A DNA stretch of 64,000 nt from Candidatus Levyibacteriota bacterium (GCA_016182425.1 JACPGP010000014.1:1-64000); one strand, 5' to 3'; shown: positions 53,993 to 63,086, numbered from the stretch's first letter. Notes: a model not told the origin generated them from the letters alone. A program made the numbers and translations.

Positions 53993-55258
53993 ATGCAGGC
54001 AGTTATTTTAGCAGCTGGTCAGTCAAGCAGGCTGTACCCATTTTCCGAAAATAAGCATAAATCGTTTGTATCTCTTTTTGGAAAACCACTTCTTGTGCAT
54101 ACAGTTGAGGCCATAAAGAAGGCAGGGATTTTTGATATTGTGATTATTGTTAACGAAAGATCAAATGCACAAAGTATTTTAGGGTTTGGTGAAAAGTTTG
54201 GGGTTAGTATTTCATATGTCGTACAGAGGCAGGCAAATGGTATGGGTGATGCCCTGCTTATGGCAAAAAGCATATTGCAAGATGAATTTACTGTGATACA
54301 TGGGTACCATGTTGATGCCGAACCGCTCATACAGAAAATTCTTGAAAAAAAACATACAGGGGTAAAGTCGGTATTGGTGGTAAAAAAAAGCGCTGATTAC
54401 CGCAAGCATGGTGTTGTTTCGGTTTCAGGGAATCGAGTTACTTCAGTTGCAGAAAAACCAGAGACGGGTAAAAAAGAAGAGCTATGTATTATTGGGGTGT
54501 ACTTACTGTCGAAAGATTTTATTTTTGTACTAGAAAAGACACCAAAGGAGCATTACCAGTTTGAAACTGCTCTATCTAGATTTGCCAAAAATGGCAAACT
54601 TTCGTATGTTGCAGTATCTACTCCAACCATAACACTGAAATACCCATGGGAACTGCTGGAGGTAAAAGATTACTTGCTGCAAAAGATACAGAAAATAAAG
54701 AAAAAAATAGGAAATAACGTCGTAATCGCAAAAAGCGCAGAGCTTATTGGTGATGTTTGGATTGGTAATAATGTTGTAATTTTGGAAGGGGCTAGAGTAA
54801 AAGGTCCCTGTTACATTGGAGATAATGTAACTATTGGTACAAATGCGATTCTTCGAAACGGCTGCGTTATTGAAAGTGATTGTGTAATAGGAGCTCACAT
54901 GGAGGTGAAGAATAGTATTCTTATGAAGAATACAACGACACATTCTGGGTTTATTGGCGACTCTGTGATTGGAGAAAACTGTAAGATTGCCGCAAAAATT
55001 ACCACCGCAAATGTAAGACTGGATCGTCAGCCCATCAAAGTAACGGTAAAAGGCGAAAAGGTGGACACAAATAAAAGGTCCCTTGGAGTACTTATGGGAA
55101 GCAATGTTACCGTTGGGATAAATTGTTCGATTATGCCAGGGATTATTATTGGTAATAATGTTGTTATTGGACCATCAACAACTGTTAAAAGTAACATTCA
55201 AAGCAATGTTACTTATTATACAAAGTTTCATGAGGTTATTGAGGAAAAAAGCGTATGA
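53993..55258 (+). CDS. Bifunctional sugar-1-phosphate nucleotidyltransferase/acetyltransferase (GlmU-like)
   Basis: A 421-aa protein: an N-terminal nucleotidyltransferase with LAAGQSSRLYPFSENKHKSF (6-25), then a left-handed beta-helix from about 235 with hexapeptide runs. The C-terminal pattern IGDSVIGENCKIAAK and LGVLMGSNVTVGINCSIMPG matches archaeal-type GlmU-like enzymes (ST0452 group) better than canonical E. coli GlmU. With glmS two genes downstream, it probably makes UDP-GlcNAc from GlcN-1-P, acetylating then uridylylating. GlmM is not in the window. It overlaps the next gene by an ATGA. Confidence 0.83.
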   Translation: MQAVILAAGQSSRLYPFSENKHKSFVSLFGKPLLVHTVEAIKKAGIFDIVIIVNERSNAQSILGFGEKFGVSISYVVQRQANGMGDALLMAKSILQDEFTVIHGYHVDAEPLIQKILEKKHTGVKSVLVVKKSADYRKHGVVSVSGNRVTSVAEKPETGKKEELCIIGVYLLSKDFIFVLEKTPKEHYQFETALSRFAKNGKLSYVAVSTPTITLKYPWELLEVKDYLLQKIQKIKKKIGNNVVIAKSAELIGDVWIGNNVVILEGARVKGPCYIGDNVTIGTNAILRNGCVIESDCVIGAHMEVKNSILMKNTTTHSGFIGDSVIGENCKIAAKITTANVRLDRQPIKVTVKGEKVDTNKRSLGVLMGSNVTVGINCSIMPGIIIGNNVVIGPSTTVKSNIQSNVTYYTKFHEVIEEKSV

Positions 55259-55728
55259 AACAAAAAGTTATTCTTTTTGACATTGATTACACACTTTTCG
55301 ATACGGAAAAGTTTAAGGGCACGAATTTGCAGACGTTTTCACTGTATGAAGAAGCAGTTGATGTCTTGGCAAAGCTAAAAGAAAATGCGTATCTTGGGAT
55401 TTTTTCTGAAGGAAATCATAATCTGCAAAAAACAAAATTACTTAAAACAAAGATTCATAATAGTTTTGCGAAAAGATACATACATATTGTAGCAAATAAA
55501 GAAGAGAAAGTAGAAGAGATCTTGAAAAAATATAAAAAATATTTGGTATTTCTTGTTGACGACAAACTTACTGTTTTATACCAGGCAAAGCAGTTGTTTC
55601 CTTCTCTTGTTACAATTTGGGTAAAACGAGGGAGATATGCGTTGAAGCAGTCTCCTATTGAAGGCTTTACACCAGATGCTATAATAGGAAGCCTTCGGGA
55701 ACTCCCCCCGATTGTTTTGAGTAAATAA
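55255..55728 (+). CDS. HAD-family hydrolase
   Basis: A 157-aa protein with the HAD motif I FDIDYT (Asp9, Asp11), a short cap, and a later motif FLVDDKLTVLYQ (Asp-Asp pair, motif IV). Lengths and motifs fit a small phosphatase. The substrate is unknown; location between the GlmU-like enzyme and glmS suggests an amino-sugar phosphate or a housekeeping role. It is translationally coupled by the ATGA to the upstream gene and ends two bases before glmS. Confidence 0.75.
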   Translation: MKQKVILFDIDYTLFDTEKFKGTNLQTFSLYEEAVDVLAKLKENAYLGIFSEGNHNLQKTKLLKTKIHNSFAKRYIHIVANKEEKVEEILKKYKKYLVFLVDDKLTVLYQAKQLFPSLVTIWVKRGRYALKQSPIEGFTPDAIIGSLRELPPIVLSK

Positions 55729-55729
55729 T

Positions 55730-57493
55730 ATGTGCGGAATATTTGGATACGTTGGAAACAGTAATAATGCAGCAGGCATTGTTTTGGCAGGATTGCGGCT
55801 TCTAGAATATCGTGGGTACGATTCCTGGGGCATTTCGGTAAAGCGTGGAAAAAAGCTAGATGTTGATAAACACACTGGGAAGATTGAACAAGCGATTACA
55901 CAACTTCCCAAAAGTACATTGGGAATTGGTCATACCCGTTGGGCAACGCATGGAGGAGTTACTACTGTCAATGCGCATCCACACCTTGATTGCACAAAGG
56001 AAGTTGCAGTGGTTCATAACGGAATTGTGGAAAACTTTTTGGAATTAAAAGAGGAGCTTCAAAGGATTGGTCACCATTTTGTTTCAGAAACCGATACAGA
56101 AGTTATTGCTCATCTGATTGAGGAATACTTAAAAAAAGAGGGGTTTGCTTCTTCAGTTCGTGATGCATTCAACAGGCTAAAAGGACTTAGCGCTATCGTT
56201 GTGGCCTATGCTCCATCCGCTGAAATTATTGCTGCAAAGAGTGGTTCGCCCTTGGTTGTGGGAGTGGGAGACAATGAGTTTTTTGTAGCATCAGATGCGG
56301 TGGGTATTGTAAAGCATACCAGGCGCGTTATTTTTATGGAAGATAACGATATGGTAATCTTAGGGAAAAAACTAAAGCTTATTCGTTTGCCAGAGGGAAA
56401 AGTGGTAAAACCGCTGTTTCATACGATTGATTGGGAGTTTAAGAATGTACAAAAAGGGAAATATAAACATTTCTTACTTAAGGAGATTTACGAACAGCCC
56501 CAAGTGGTTGAGAATATTGCCATAAATTATGGAGCAGATACGAAGCGGCTTTCCAAACTTATAGAGGAGGCGTTTGGTACGTTTATGCTGGGGTGCGGTA
56601 CCGCGTCGTATGCGGCCATAGCAGGAACGTATCTTTTTTCCCGCGTTGCAAAAAAACATGTTAATTTTTCTATTGGCTCGGAATTTGCTTATCTTGAGGA
56701 TTATTTAACCCCAAAGAGTTTGCTGATTGCAATTTCTCAAAGTGGGGAGACTATTGATGTTGTTGCTCCGGTTGAGAAAGCACGAAAAAGAGGATCACAA
56801 ATAGCAGCTATAGTCAATGTTATTGGCTCCACACTTTATAGACAAGCACAGCATAAAATTTTACTTGGGGCTGGGGTAGAAAAAGCAGTAGTATCAACAA
56901 AAAGTTTTATTGCAATGGTGGCTATTTTAATTTTAACAGCCTACACGAGCGCAAAAAGGCAAGAAGAGGCAAAGGAGCTTTTGATGCAGGCTGCAGGTAA
57001 CATACGAGTGATATTACAAAACGCATATGTAAAAAGAATAAAAGAGCTGGCAAAAAAGCTTGTTAAGAGTTCACACATATTTGTTATTGGGAGAGGACTT
57101 GCTTATGCAACAGCGCTGGAAACAGCACTAAAATTAAAGGAAACAAGCTACGTTCATGCCGAGGGATTTGCGGGGGGAGAGCTTAAACACGGGGTAATTG
57201 CACTAATTGACAATGAGACTCCTTGTATTGTGATTGCTCCAAATGATGAAACATATGATGATATTATTTCAAACGCTCAAGAAATTAAGGCAAGAGGCGG
57301 TTTTATTATTGGGGTGGGGCCTAAGAATAACAATGTTTTTGATATTTTTTTGGAAACATCTGATGCAGGAGATGCGACAATGTTATCCCAAATAGTATTA
57401 GCCCAGCTTCTTGCTTATTACCTGGCGCTGTATAGAGGTATTAAAGACCCAGATAAGCCAAGGAATTTGGCCAAGAGCGTGACGGTAAAATGA
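55730..57493 (+). CDS. glmS: Glutamine--fructose-6-phosphate aminotransferase
   Basis: A 587-aa enzyme. It begins MCGIFGYVG, with Cys2 as the glutaminase nucleophile, then RLLEYRGYDSWGI and GHTRWATHGG in the N-terminal amidotransferase domain. Two SIS domains follow (about 260-430 and 440-587), with SQSGETIDVV and the C-terminal AKSVTVK tail. It converts fructose-6-P and Gln to glucosamine-6-P, supplying UDP-GlcNAc to murA. No glmS ribozyme is visible in the two-base gap upstream, so regulation must differ from Bacillus. Confidence 0.95.
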   Translation: MCGIFGYVGNSNNAAGIVLAGLRLLEYRGYDSWGISVKRGKKLDVDKHTGKIEQAITQLPKSTLGIGHTRWATHGGVTTVNAHPHLDCTKEVAVVHNGIVENFLELKEELQRIGHHFVSETDTEVIAHLIEEYLKKEGFASSVRDAFNRLKGLSAIVVAYAPSAEIIAAKSGSPLVVGVGDNEFFVASDAVGIVKHTRRVIFMEDNDMVILGKKLKLIRLPEGKVVKPLFHTIDWEFKNVQKGKYKHFLLKEIYEQPQVVENIAINYGADTKRLSKLIEEAFGTFMLGCGTASYAAIAGTYLFSRVAKKHVNFSIGSEFAYLEDYLTPKSLLIAISQSGETIDVVAPVEKARKRGSQIAAIVNVIGSTLYRQAQHKILLGAGVEKAVVSTKSFIAMVAILILTAYTSAKRQEEAKELLMQAAGNIRVILQNAYVKRIKELAKKLVKSSHIFVIGRGLAYATALETALKLKETSYVHAEGFAGGELKHGVIALIDNETPCIVIAPNDETYDDIISNAQEIKARGGFIIGVGPKNNNVFDIFLETSDAGDATMLSQIVLAQLLAYYLALYRGIKDPDKPRNLAKSVTVK

Positions 57494-58194
57494 AAAAAAA
57501 CCCAGTTATTATTCTTCATGGTTGGGGTCTTCATGGCGGCGCTTATCATCAACTTATAAAATTACTTACTGGTAAGGGTCATAGAGTATATGCTCCAGAT
57601 TTGCCAGGTTTTGGATCAGAACCCCTGGTTAATAAAATCATGACGCTTGATGACTATGTAAATTTTCTCCATTTCTTCATAAAGAAACATAAAATTACAT
57701 CTCCTGTGATAATTGGTCATTCATTTGGGGGAAGAGTAGCAATAAAATATTGCTGGCAGATCCCGCAGGAAGTATCAAAACTTATTATTACTGGTGTTCC
57801 AGTAATACGTCGCGATACTATTAAAATGAAATTAGCGTATATTATGGCAGTAGTTGGTGGGTTGGTATTAAAAACTTTTCCTTTAAAAGTGCAGCAGGCG
57901 ATGCGCAAACTTTTATATAGATTAATAGGCGAATGGGATTATTACAGAGCAGGTCCCCTAAAGCAGGTGTTTAAAAATATTATTAGCGAGCAGTTGATCG
58001 AGTATGTAAAAAATCTTCAGGTACCAGTTATTCTGGTTTGGGGGAGAGAGGATCGTATTACCCCTTGTTCTGATGTCGAGAAAATCAAAAGACTTATTCC
58101 CGGTGCGCGATCTGTCATTATTCCAAATACAGGCCATAAACTTCCTTATTTGAATCCAGGTAAGTTTTTTGAAGCAATACAAATTGAGTTATGA
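57490..58194 (+). CDS. Alpha/beta hydrolase
   Basis: A 234-aa alpha/beta-fold hydrolase: HGWGLHGGAYHQL oxyanion region, nucleophile elbow GHSFGG (Ser78), acid in WGREDRITP (Asp188) and base in NTGHKLPY (His216). The catalytic triad is complete. The substrate is unknown. It is between glmS and murF with ATGA overlaps on both sides, so it is made with them. A lipid or cell-wall ester substrate is possible. Confidence 0.82.
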   Translation: MKKNPVIILHGWGLHGGAYHQLIKLLTGKGHRVYAPDLPGFGSEPLVNKIMTLDDYVNFLHFFIKKHKITSPVIIGHSFGGRVAIKYCWQIPQEVSKLIITGVPVIRRDTIKMKLAYIMAVVGGLVLKTFPLKVQQAMRKLLYRLIGEWDYYRAGPLKQVFKNIISEQLIEYVKNLQVPVILVWGREDRITPCSDVEKIKRLIPGARSVIIPNTGHKLPYLNPGKFFEAIQIEL

Positions 58195-59780
58195 ATATAA
58201 TTCTTTTTTTTGCCGACATATTTTTTCTCTTATGGCTTTTTCGTAACGCGCTGTTTTGGATCGCTCTTTGGCAAACAAAAGAATATCGTCTTGACAGAAT
58301 ATCTGCTCACATAAAAGAAACAGAACAGGGTAGGAGCCTTTTTTTATCCCCTTTGCTTTTTATTAAACTTCTGGGAATCCTTGCCTTTGGAATTGTGATT
58401 TATAATAATGTCCTTTTGCTGCCGTATCAGATTTTTGTCGGAGGCATATTTTTTCTTCAAACGATATTCCTGGTACAGGAAATACAGAAACGAATTGTTA
58501 AAAGGCCATCATTTACAATAAAATCATCAGTTATTTTTGTTCTGACGATTGTTGTTATTTATTTTTTCTTTTATTTTCCGTTAGTTGAAAAATCTGTTTG
58601 GTTGCTTCTTGTTGATAGACTGATTCCATTTTTTATTGCTTTTTTTGTTTTCCTTTTTTCTTTTCCCACCGAAATGTATAGAGATTTTCAAATAGGAAGA
58701 GCCCTGCAGAAAATTAGACTTAATAGGAAAATGTTGGTTATTGGGATTACTGGGAGTTATGGGAAAAGTTCCACAAAGGAGTTTGTCTCGCAAATCTTAA
58801 AAAAGAAATTTAGGCTTCTTAAAACAAAAGGAACAAATAACACACCAATTGGTATAGCCCGTACTATTAATTTAGGCTTACAGCAAAATACAGAAATTTT
58901 TGTAGTGGAAATGGGGGCATATAAGGAAGGGGAAATTGCAGATATTTGTCGGATTGTTAGACCGCAAATTGGCGTACTAACAGCTGTAAATAAACAGCAT
59001 GTTTCACTATTTGGTAGTTTGGAAAAAACGCTTGCGGCAAAGTACGAACTTATCGAAAGCTTGCCAAAAAACGGTCTTGCTATTTTTAATGGTAATAATC
59101 AGAACGCTTACTCTTTGTATCAAAAAACAAATAAAAAAAAGATTCTTTACCTGTGCGGCACTCAAAAGCAAAAAGCCGATATTATTGCTTCCCATATTTG
59201 CATGGAAAAAACGCATGTAACATTTGAAGTGTATCTTCAAAGAAAAAAGATTCGGTTCAAAGCTCCCGTTATTGGTGGGTATAATGTGGAAAATATTCTT
59301 CCTGGGATATATCTTGCTTTTCATTTAGGGATGAAGGTTGACCAGATAAAAGAGGCGGTTTCTTCCCTTGCGTTACCTCCTCATACCATGACACGATACG
59401 AAGTTGGCGGCATAAGCTTTATTGATGATACATTTAATGCAAATCCTCAAGCCGTACTTTCGGCATTAGAGTATATGAAAATTTATCCTCGTAAAAAAAT
59501 ACTGGTGTTGCAACCTCTTATAGAATTAGGGGAATATGGAGATAATGAACATCGTCTTATTGGAAAAGCAATAGGAGATGTATGTGATTATTTACTTTTG
59601 ACAAATAAAAATTATCATAATGCCATACTTAATGGGATAAAAAGAGGAAGAAAAAAGTGTGTTGTGTATATAGGCAGTGTTCAGGAAATTGTTTGGTTTT
59701 TAAACAAAAATACCAAGAGGGGAGATGTGGTTGTTTTTGAAGGAAAAGAGGCAGGAGGGGCATTAGGGAAAATACTCTAG
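58191..59780 (+). CDS. murF: Membrane-anchored MurF-type ligase (UDP-MurNAc-tripeptide--D-Ala-D-Ala ligase)
   Basis: A 529-aa protein. The first 160 residues hold about five hydrophobic helices (near 3-27, 49-70, 73-95, 108-130, 133-157). Then comes a Mur ligase core: GITGSYGKSSTKEF (P-loop about 187-193), KTKGTNNTPIGIARTIN, VVEMGAYKEGEI, and FIDDTFNANPQAVLSALEYM, which is diagnostic of MurF. The usual soluble N-terminal substrate-binding domain of MurF is missing and replaced by membrane helices. It probably adds D-Ala-D-Ala at the membrane near mraY. Confidence 0.83.
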   Translation: MNIILFFADIFFLLWLFRNALFWIALWQTKEYRLDRISAHIKETEQGRSLFLSPLLFIKLLGILAFGIVIYNNVLLLPYQIFVGGIFFLQTIFLVQEIQKRIVKRPSFTIKSSVIFVLTIVVIYFFFYFPLVEKSVWLLLVDRLIPFFIAFFVFLFSFPTEMYRDFQIGRALQKIRLNRKMLVIGITGSYGKSSTKEFVSQILKKKFRLLKTKGTNNTPIGIARTINLGLQQNTEIFVVEMGAYKEGEIADICRIVRPQIGVLTAVNKQHVSLFGSLEKTLAAKYELIESLPKNGLAIFNGNNQNAYSLYQKTNKKKILYLCGTQKQKADIIASHICMEKTHVTFEVYLQRKKIRFKAPVIGGYNVENILPGIYLAFHLGMKVDQIKEAVSSLALPPHTMTRYEVGGISFIDDTFNANPQAVLSALEYMKIYPRKKILVLQPLIELGEYGDNEHRLIGKAIGDVCDYLLLTNKNYHNAILNGIKRGRKKCVVYIGSVQEIVWFLNKNTKRGDVVVFEGKEAGGALGKIL

Positions 59781-59781
59781 T

Positions 59782-61005
59782 ATGAAGAGACCAATTGCGA
59801 TCTCGTTAGCACCAAATCTTGAAGGAATCGATGTGCTTCTGGCACTGAAACTGCTTTTTTCTCCCTTTTCGTGGTTTAACGGAGGCCATGTAAAAGCGTT
59901 TGAGCAGTGGTTTCGTGAGTATTTTGAGGTTTTTTATGCGGTTTCATTTGCAAGCGCAAGAGGTGCATTAATTGGTGTTCTAAAAAGTGCTGGAATACAA
60001 CAAGGAGATGAAGTTATCTTACAAGCATTCACCTGTGTTGCCGTACCAAACGCAGCTATTGCAGTAGGAGGAAAACCAGTGTACGTTGATATTGATAGCG
60101 CGTTTACACTAGATGTAGAAGATTTTGAGAGAAAGATAACAAAAAAAACAAAAGCAATCATTGTCCAGCACACTTTTGGTATTGCGGCCGATATGAAAAA
60201 AATTCGTTTCATTGCCAAAAAACATAATTTGTTTGTTATTGAGGATTGCGCGCATGTTATAGGTGGTATGTACGAGGGTAAAAAACTTGGGACACTTGGA
60301 GACGCTGCAATTTTTAGCTTTGGAAGGGACAAGGCATTTTCTTCTGTTTTTGGCGGCATGGCAATTACAAACAAGGAAGAACTTGGAAAAAAAATTCGCC
60401 AGTTTCAAAAAACCCAAGATTACCCAAGTATTTTCTGGATTTTTCAGCAACTCTTTCATCCTGTAGCTTTTTTTCTTATTCTTCCGTTGTACAATTTTTT
60501 TTCAATAGGCAAAATATTGCTTCTTGTCTTGCAAAAAGTTAGATTATTATCTTTTCCTGTGCTTCCTTTAGAAAAGCAGGGGAAAACAGATGAGCAGTGT
60601 CTAAAAAAAATGCCTAATCCTCTTGCCAAGCTCGCTTTTTTTCAATTAAAAAAAATTGAAGTATTTAACAAAAAACGAAAAGAACTTGCAAAAATATATG
60701 CAGAAATTTTGGGAGGGAGGTATATAGATGGCACTGTATATCTTAGATACCCATTTCTTGTGGAAAAAAGAGATTCTCTTTTTGAAGCCTTAAAAAAGAA
60801 AGGGGTATATATTGGCAAATGGTACTCAGAGGTTGTCGATCCAAAAGGTACTAATTTTGCGAATATTTTTTATCAAAAGGGCAGTTGTTTAAACGCGGAA
60901 AGATTAGCAAAAAAAGTTATTAATTTACCGACATATCCAACAATGACACGTGATGATGCTAAAAAAACAGCATTATTAATTAAACAATATGTTGCAAATA
61001 CGTGA
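59782..61005 (+). CDS. DegT/DnrJ/EryC1/StrS-family PLP aminotransferase
   Basis: A 407-aa fold-type I aminotransferase with SARGALIGVL, QAFTCVAVPNAAIAVGGKPVY, VIEDCAHVIGG (Asp155) and FSFGRDKAFS, where Lys184 is the PLP Schiff-base residue. These enzymes aminate keto-sugars bound to nucleotides. The middle (about 215-260) is hydrophobic and unusual, suggesting membrane contact. It sits in the cell-wall cluster between murF and the FemAB gene, so a cell-wall sugar or peptide-bridge-related role is likely but undefined. It overlaps the next gene by 17 bp. Confidence 0.83.
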   Translation: MKRPIAISLAPNLEGIDVLLALKLLFSPFSWFNGGHVKAFEQWFREYFEVFYAVSFASARGALIGVLKSAGIQQGDEVILQAFTCVAVPNAAIAVGGKPVYVDIDSAFTLDVEDFERKITKKTKAIIVQHTFGIAADMKKIRFIAKKHNLFVIEDCAHVIGGMYEGKKLGTLGDAAIFSFGRDKAFSSVFGGMAITNKEELGKKIRQFQKTQDYPSIFWIFQQLFHPVAFFLILPLYNFFSIGKILLLVLQKVRLLSFPVLPLEKQGKTDEQCLKKMPNPLAKLAFFQLKKIEVFNKKRKELAKIYAEILGGRYIDGTVYLRYPFLVEKRDSLFEALKKKGVYIGKWYSEVVDPKGTNFANIFYQKGSCLNAERLAKKVINLPTYPTMTRDDAKKTALLIKQYVANT

Positions 61006-62008
61006 AGTTAAAGATAAGAAACATTGGGATACATTTTTAGAAAAAAAAGATATTGTTTTTTACCCTTTTTTCCAATCCTGGAAATGGGGGGAAGTACAAA
61101 AACGATTAGGGCGTACTGTTTGGCGTCTAGGGGTTTATAATGGAAAGCAGATTGTTGCAATTTGCCAAATCGTAGATATTAAAGCTAGAAGAGGGCATTA
61201 TCTTCATCTTCGTCATGGGCCTGTGCTTTTGCCTTTCGACAAGAATGTTTTTGAAGAAATTATTTCGTGCGCGTCGGATTTGGCAAAAAAAGAGGGTGTT
61301 TTTTTCATTCGAATGAGCCCTGTTGTGCCAAAAGAGCATATAGACTACGCAATGTTAAGAGAAAGAGGTTTTAGAGATGCTCCCATACACAACATGGATG
61401 CCGAAGTTTGTTGGGTGCTTGATATAACAAAATCAGAAGACGAACTACTAAAACAAATGCGAAAAACTCATAGATACCTTATACGAAAAGCGCAATCTAT
61501 GGAGATAAAAGTTGTTCGAACAAATAAATCTTCCTATATTAATGATTTTCTCAGCCTTTACAGTGCATTATCACATAGAAAACATTTTGTTCCTCATAGG
61601 GGAGTTAAGGAAGAATTTGAGGAGTTTTCCAAAGACGATGAGGAACTTCTTTTCTTAGCATATTATAATGGTAAAGTTATAAGTGGCGCGCTTATTGCTT
61701 ATGTAGGACAGATGGCAATTTATCGGCATGGAGCTTCGGATGCGAGGTATCGGGATATTCCCGCTTCCTATCTATTGCAATGGGAGGCAATCAGAGAAGC
61801 AAAAAAGCGAGAAAAAACCCTCTATAATTTTTGGGGTATTGCTCCAATTGATAATCCAAATCACCCCTGGCAAGGGTTAACGCTTTTTAAGACTGGTTTT
61901 GGAGGTAAAAAGTTAGAGCTTCTTCACGCCCAAGACTTGCCGCTTTCTCCTCTGTACTGGAAAACCTACGCAATCGAACGCCTCACCACCTGGCTCAAGG
62001 GCTACTAA
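60989..62008 (+). CDS. FemAB/FemX-like aminoacyltransferase (peptidoglycan bridge)
   Basis: A 339-aa protein of the GNAT-like FemAB family: FFQSWKWGEVQKRLG, HLRHGPVLLP, MRKTHRYLIRKAQ, and a final GIAPIDNPNHPWQGLTLFKTGFGG which is the FemX/FemAB hallmark end motif. Such enzymes transfer an amino acid from aminoacyl-tRNA to the lipid II or UDP-MurNAc pentapeptide stem. The position just upstream of mraY fits action on the pentapeptide precursor. The start overlaps the DegT stop by 17 bp. Confidence 0.87.
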   Translation: MLQIREVKDKKHWDTFLEKKDIVFYPFFQSWKWGEVQKRLGRTVWRLGVYNGKQIVAICQIVDIKARRGHYLHLRHGPVLLPFDKNVFEEIISCASDLAKKEGVFFIRMSPVVPKEHIDYAMLRERGFRDAPIHNMDAEVCWVLDITKSEDELLKQMRKTHRYLIRKAQSMEIKVVRTNKSSYINDFLSLYSALSHRKHFVPHRGVKEEFEEFSKDDEELLFLAYYNGKVISGALIAYVGQMAIYRHGASDARYRDIPASYLLQWEAIREAKKREKTLYNFWGIAPIDNPNHPWQGLTLFKTGFGGKKLELLHAQDLPLSPLYWKTYAIERLTTWLKGY

Positions 62009-62027
62009 ATTATAAATTATGTTTGGT

Positions 62028-62057
62028 TTGCTTAAGTAGGGGTTTTAGCAGTATAAT
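62028..62057 (+). promoter_or_regulatory. Sigma70 promoter for mraY, leaderless
   Basis: TTGCTT (62028-62033), an 18-bp spacer and a perfect TATAAT (62052-62057), then 8 nt to the mraY ATG at 62066. It is the clearest promoter in the cell-wall cluster after mraZ. Confidence 0.7.
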
Positions 62058-62065
62058 ACAATTCT

Positions 62066-63082
62066 ATGGCGCAGGTGTTGGGACTGATGATCCTTTCTTT
62101 TTTTATAACAGGGATTCTTTTAGTCCCCTTTATTGATTTTCTGTACAAGGTAAAGGTGCAGCGACAGAAACAAAAGACTAAAGACATTTTTGAGAAGCGA
62201 ACACCACTTTTTGATAAGCACCATGCATGGAAAGTGGGAACGCCGTTTGGCGGAGGGGTGCTTGTTATTGTCATTGTGTCGGTCTTAACGCTTTGGGCGT
62301 ATGGCATATTTGGTATTCCTGTAAAGCCTTGGGAGCTTTTTGTTCTTCTTTTTTCATTTGTTGGTTTTGGCCTGCTTGGTTTGTATGACGATCTAAAAAA
62401 GCTTGTGAACGGGAAAAAGACTACGTTTTTTGGACTGCGGTTTAGGCATAAGTTTCTTATTCAGTGGATTCTTGCTTTTATTATTGCAGCAATTATGTAC
62501 TATAAGTTGGGATACACATTTATTTTTATTCATGGGTTTGGCTTGGCAACATTAGGAATTTTATATATCTTTTTTGCGGCATTTGTAATTGTTTCTTTTA
62601 CAAATGCATTTAATATTGCTGATGGTCTGGATGGTTTGGCAAGCGGTCTGCTTTTGATTTGTCTAGGGGCGTTTTTAGCAATTGCATCTTCCCAGCTTGA
62701 TGATGCATTGGGTGTTTTTATTGCCATACTTATGGGAAGCGTTATGGCATTTTTGTACTTTAATATTTACAGAGCGAGGCTTTGGCTTGGAGATGTAGGG
62801 TCTATGTCACTTGGCGCTGCGCTTGCTGTAATTGGACTTCTGACAGGAAAAACACTAGCTCTTGCTGTGATTGGAGGGGTATTTGTTTTGGAGGTAGGAT
62901 CATCATTGCTACAAATTTTGAGTAAAAAATTTTTTCGAAAAAAGATTTTTCTCGCAACACCGCTTCATCTTTATTTGCAGGAGCGAGGGTGGGAAGAGCC
63001 AAAGATTGTGATGCGAGCGTGGCTTTTGGGGTTTCTTTTTGCAATTATTGGTTTATACCTTGCATTCATCAAAGTCGGCTGA
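62066..63082 (+). CDS. mraY: Phospho-N-acetylmuramoyl-pentapeptide-transferase
   Basis: A 338-aa polytopic enzyme with about ten helices. It has GLYDDLKK (Asp108, Asp109), FNIADGLDGLASG (182-194) and RLWLGDVGSMSLG, the metal/substrate Asp motifs of MraY. The usual His-His-His loop reads TPLHLYLQERGWEEPK, keeping only the first His. It makes lipid I from UDP-MurNAc-pentapeptide and undecaprenyl phosphate. It is transcribed from its own leaderless promoter with ftsW 4 bp downstream. Confidence 0.93.
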   Translation: MAQVLGLMILSFFITGILLVPFIDFLYKVKVQRQKQKTKDIFEKRTPLFDKHHAWKVGTPFGGGVLVIVIVSVLTLWAYGIFGIPVKPWELFVLLFSFVGFGLLGLYDDLKKLVNGKKTTFFGLRFRHKFLIQWILAFIIAAIMYYKLGYTFIFIHGFGLATLGILYIFFAAFVIVSFTNAFNIADGLDGLASGLLLICLGAFLAIASSQLDDALGVFIAILMGSVMAFLYFNIYRARLWLGDVGSMSLGAALAVIGLLTGKTLALAVIGGVFVLEVGSSLLQILSKKFFRKKIFLATPLHLYLQERGWEEPKIVMRAWLLGFLFAIIGLYLAFIKVG

Positions 63083-63086
63083 TTTC

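Noticed and set aside
55728..55730. glmS ribozyme upstream of glmS
   Set aside because: Only two bases separate the HAD gene from glmS, so no ribozyme or riboswitch can fit in a leader.
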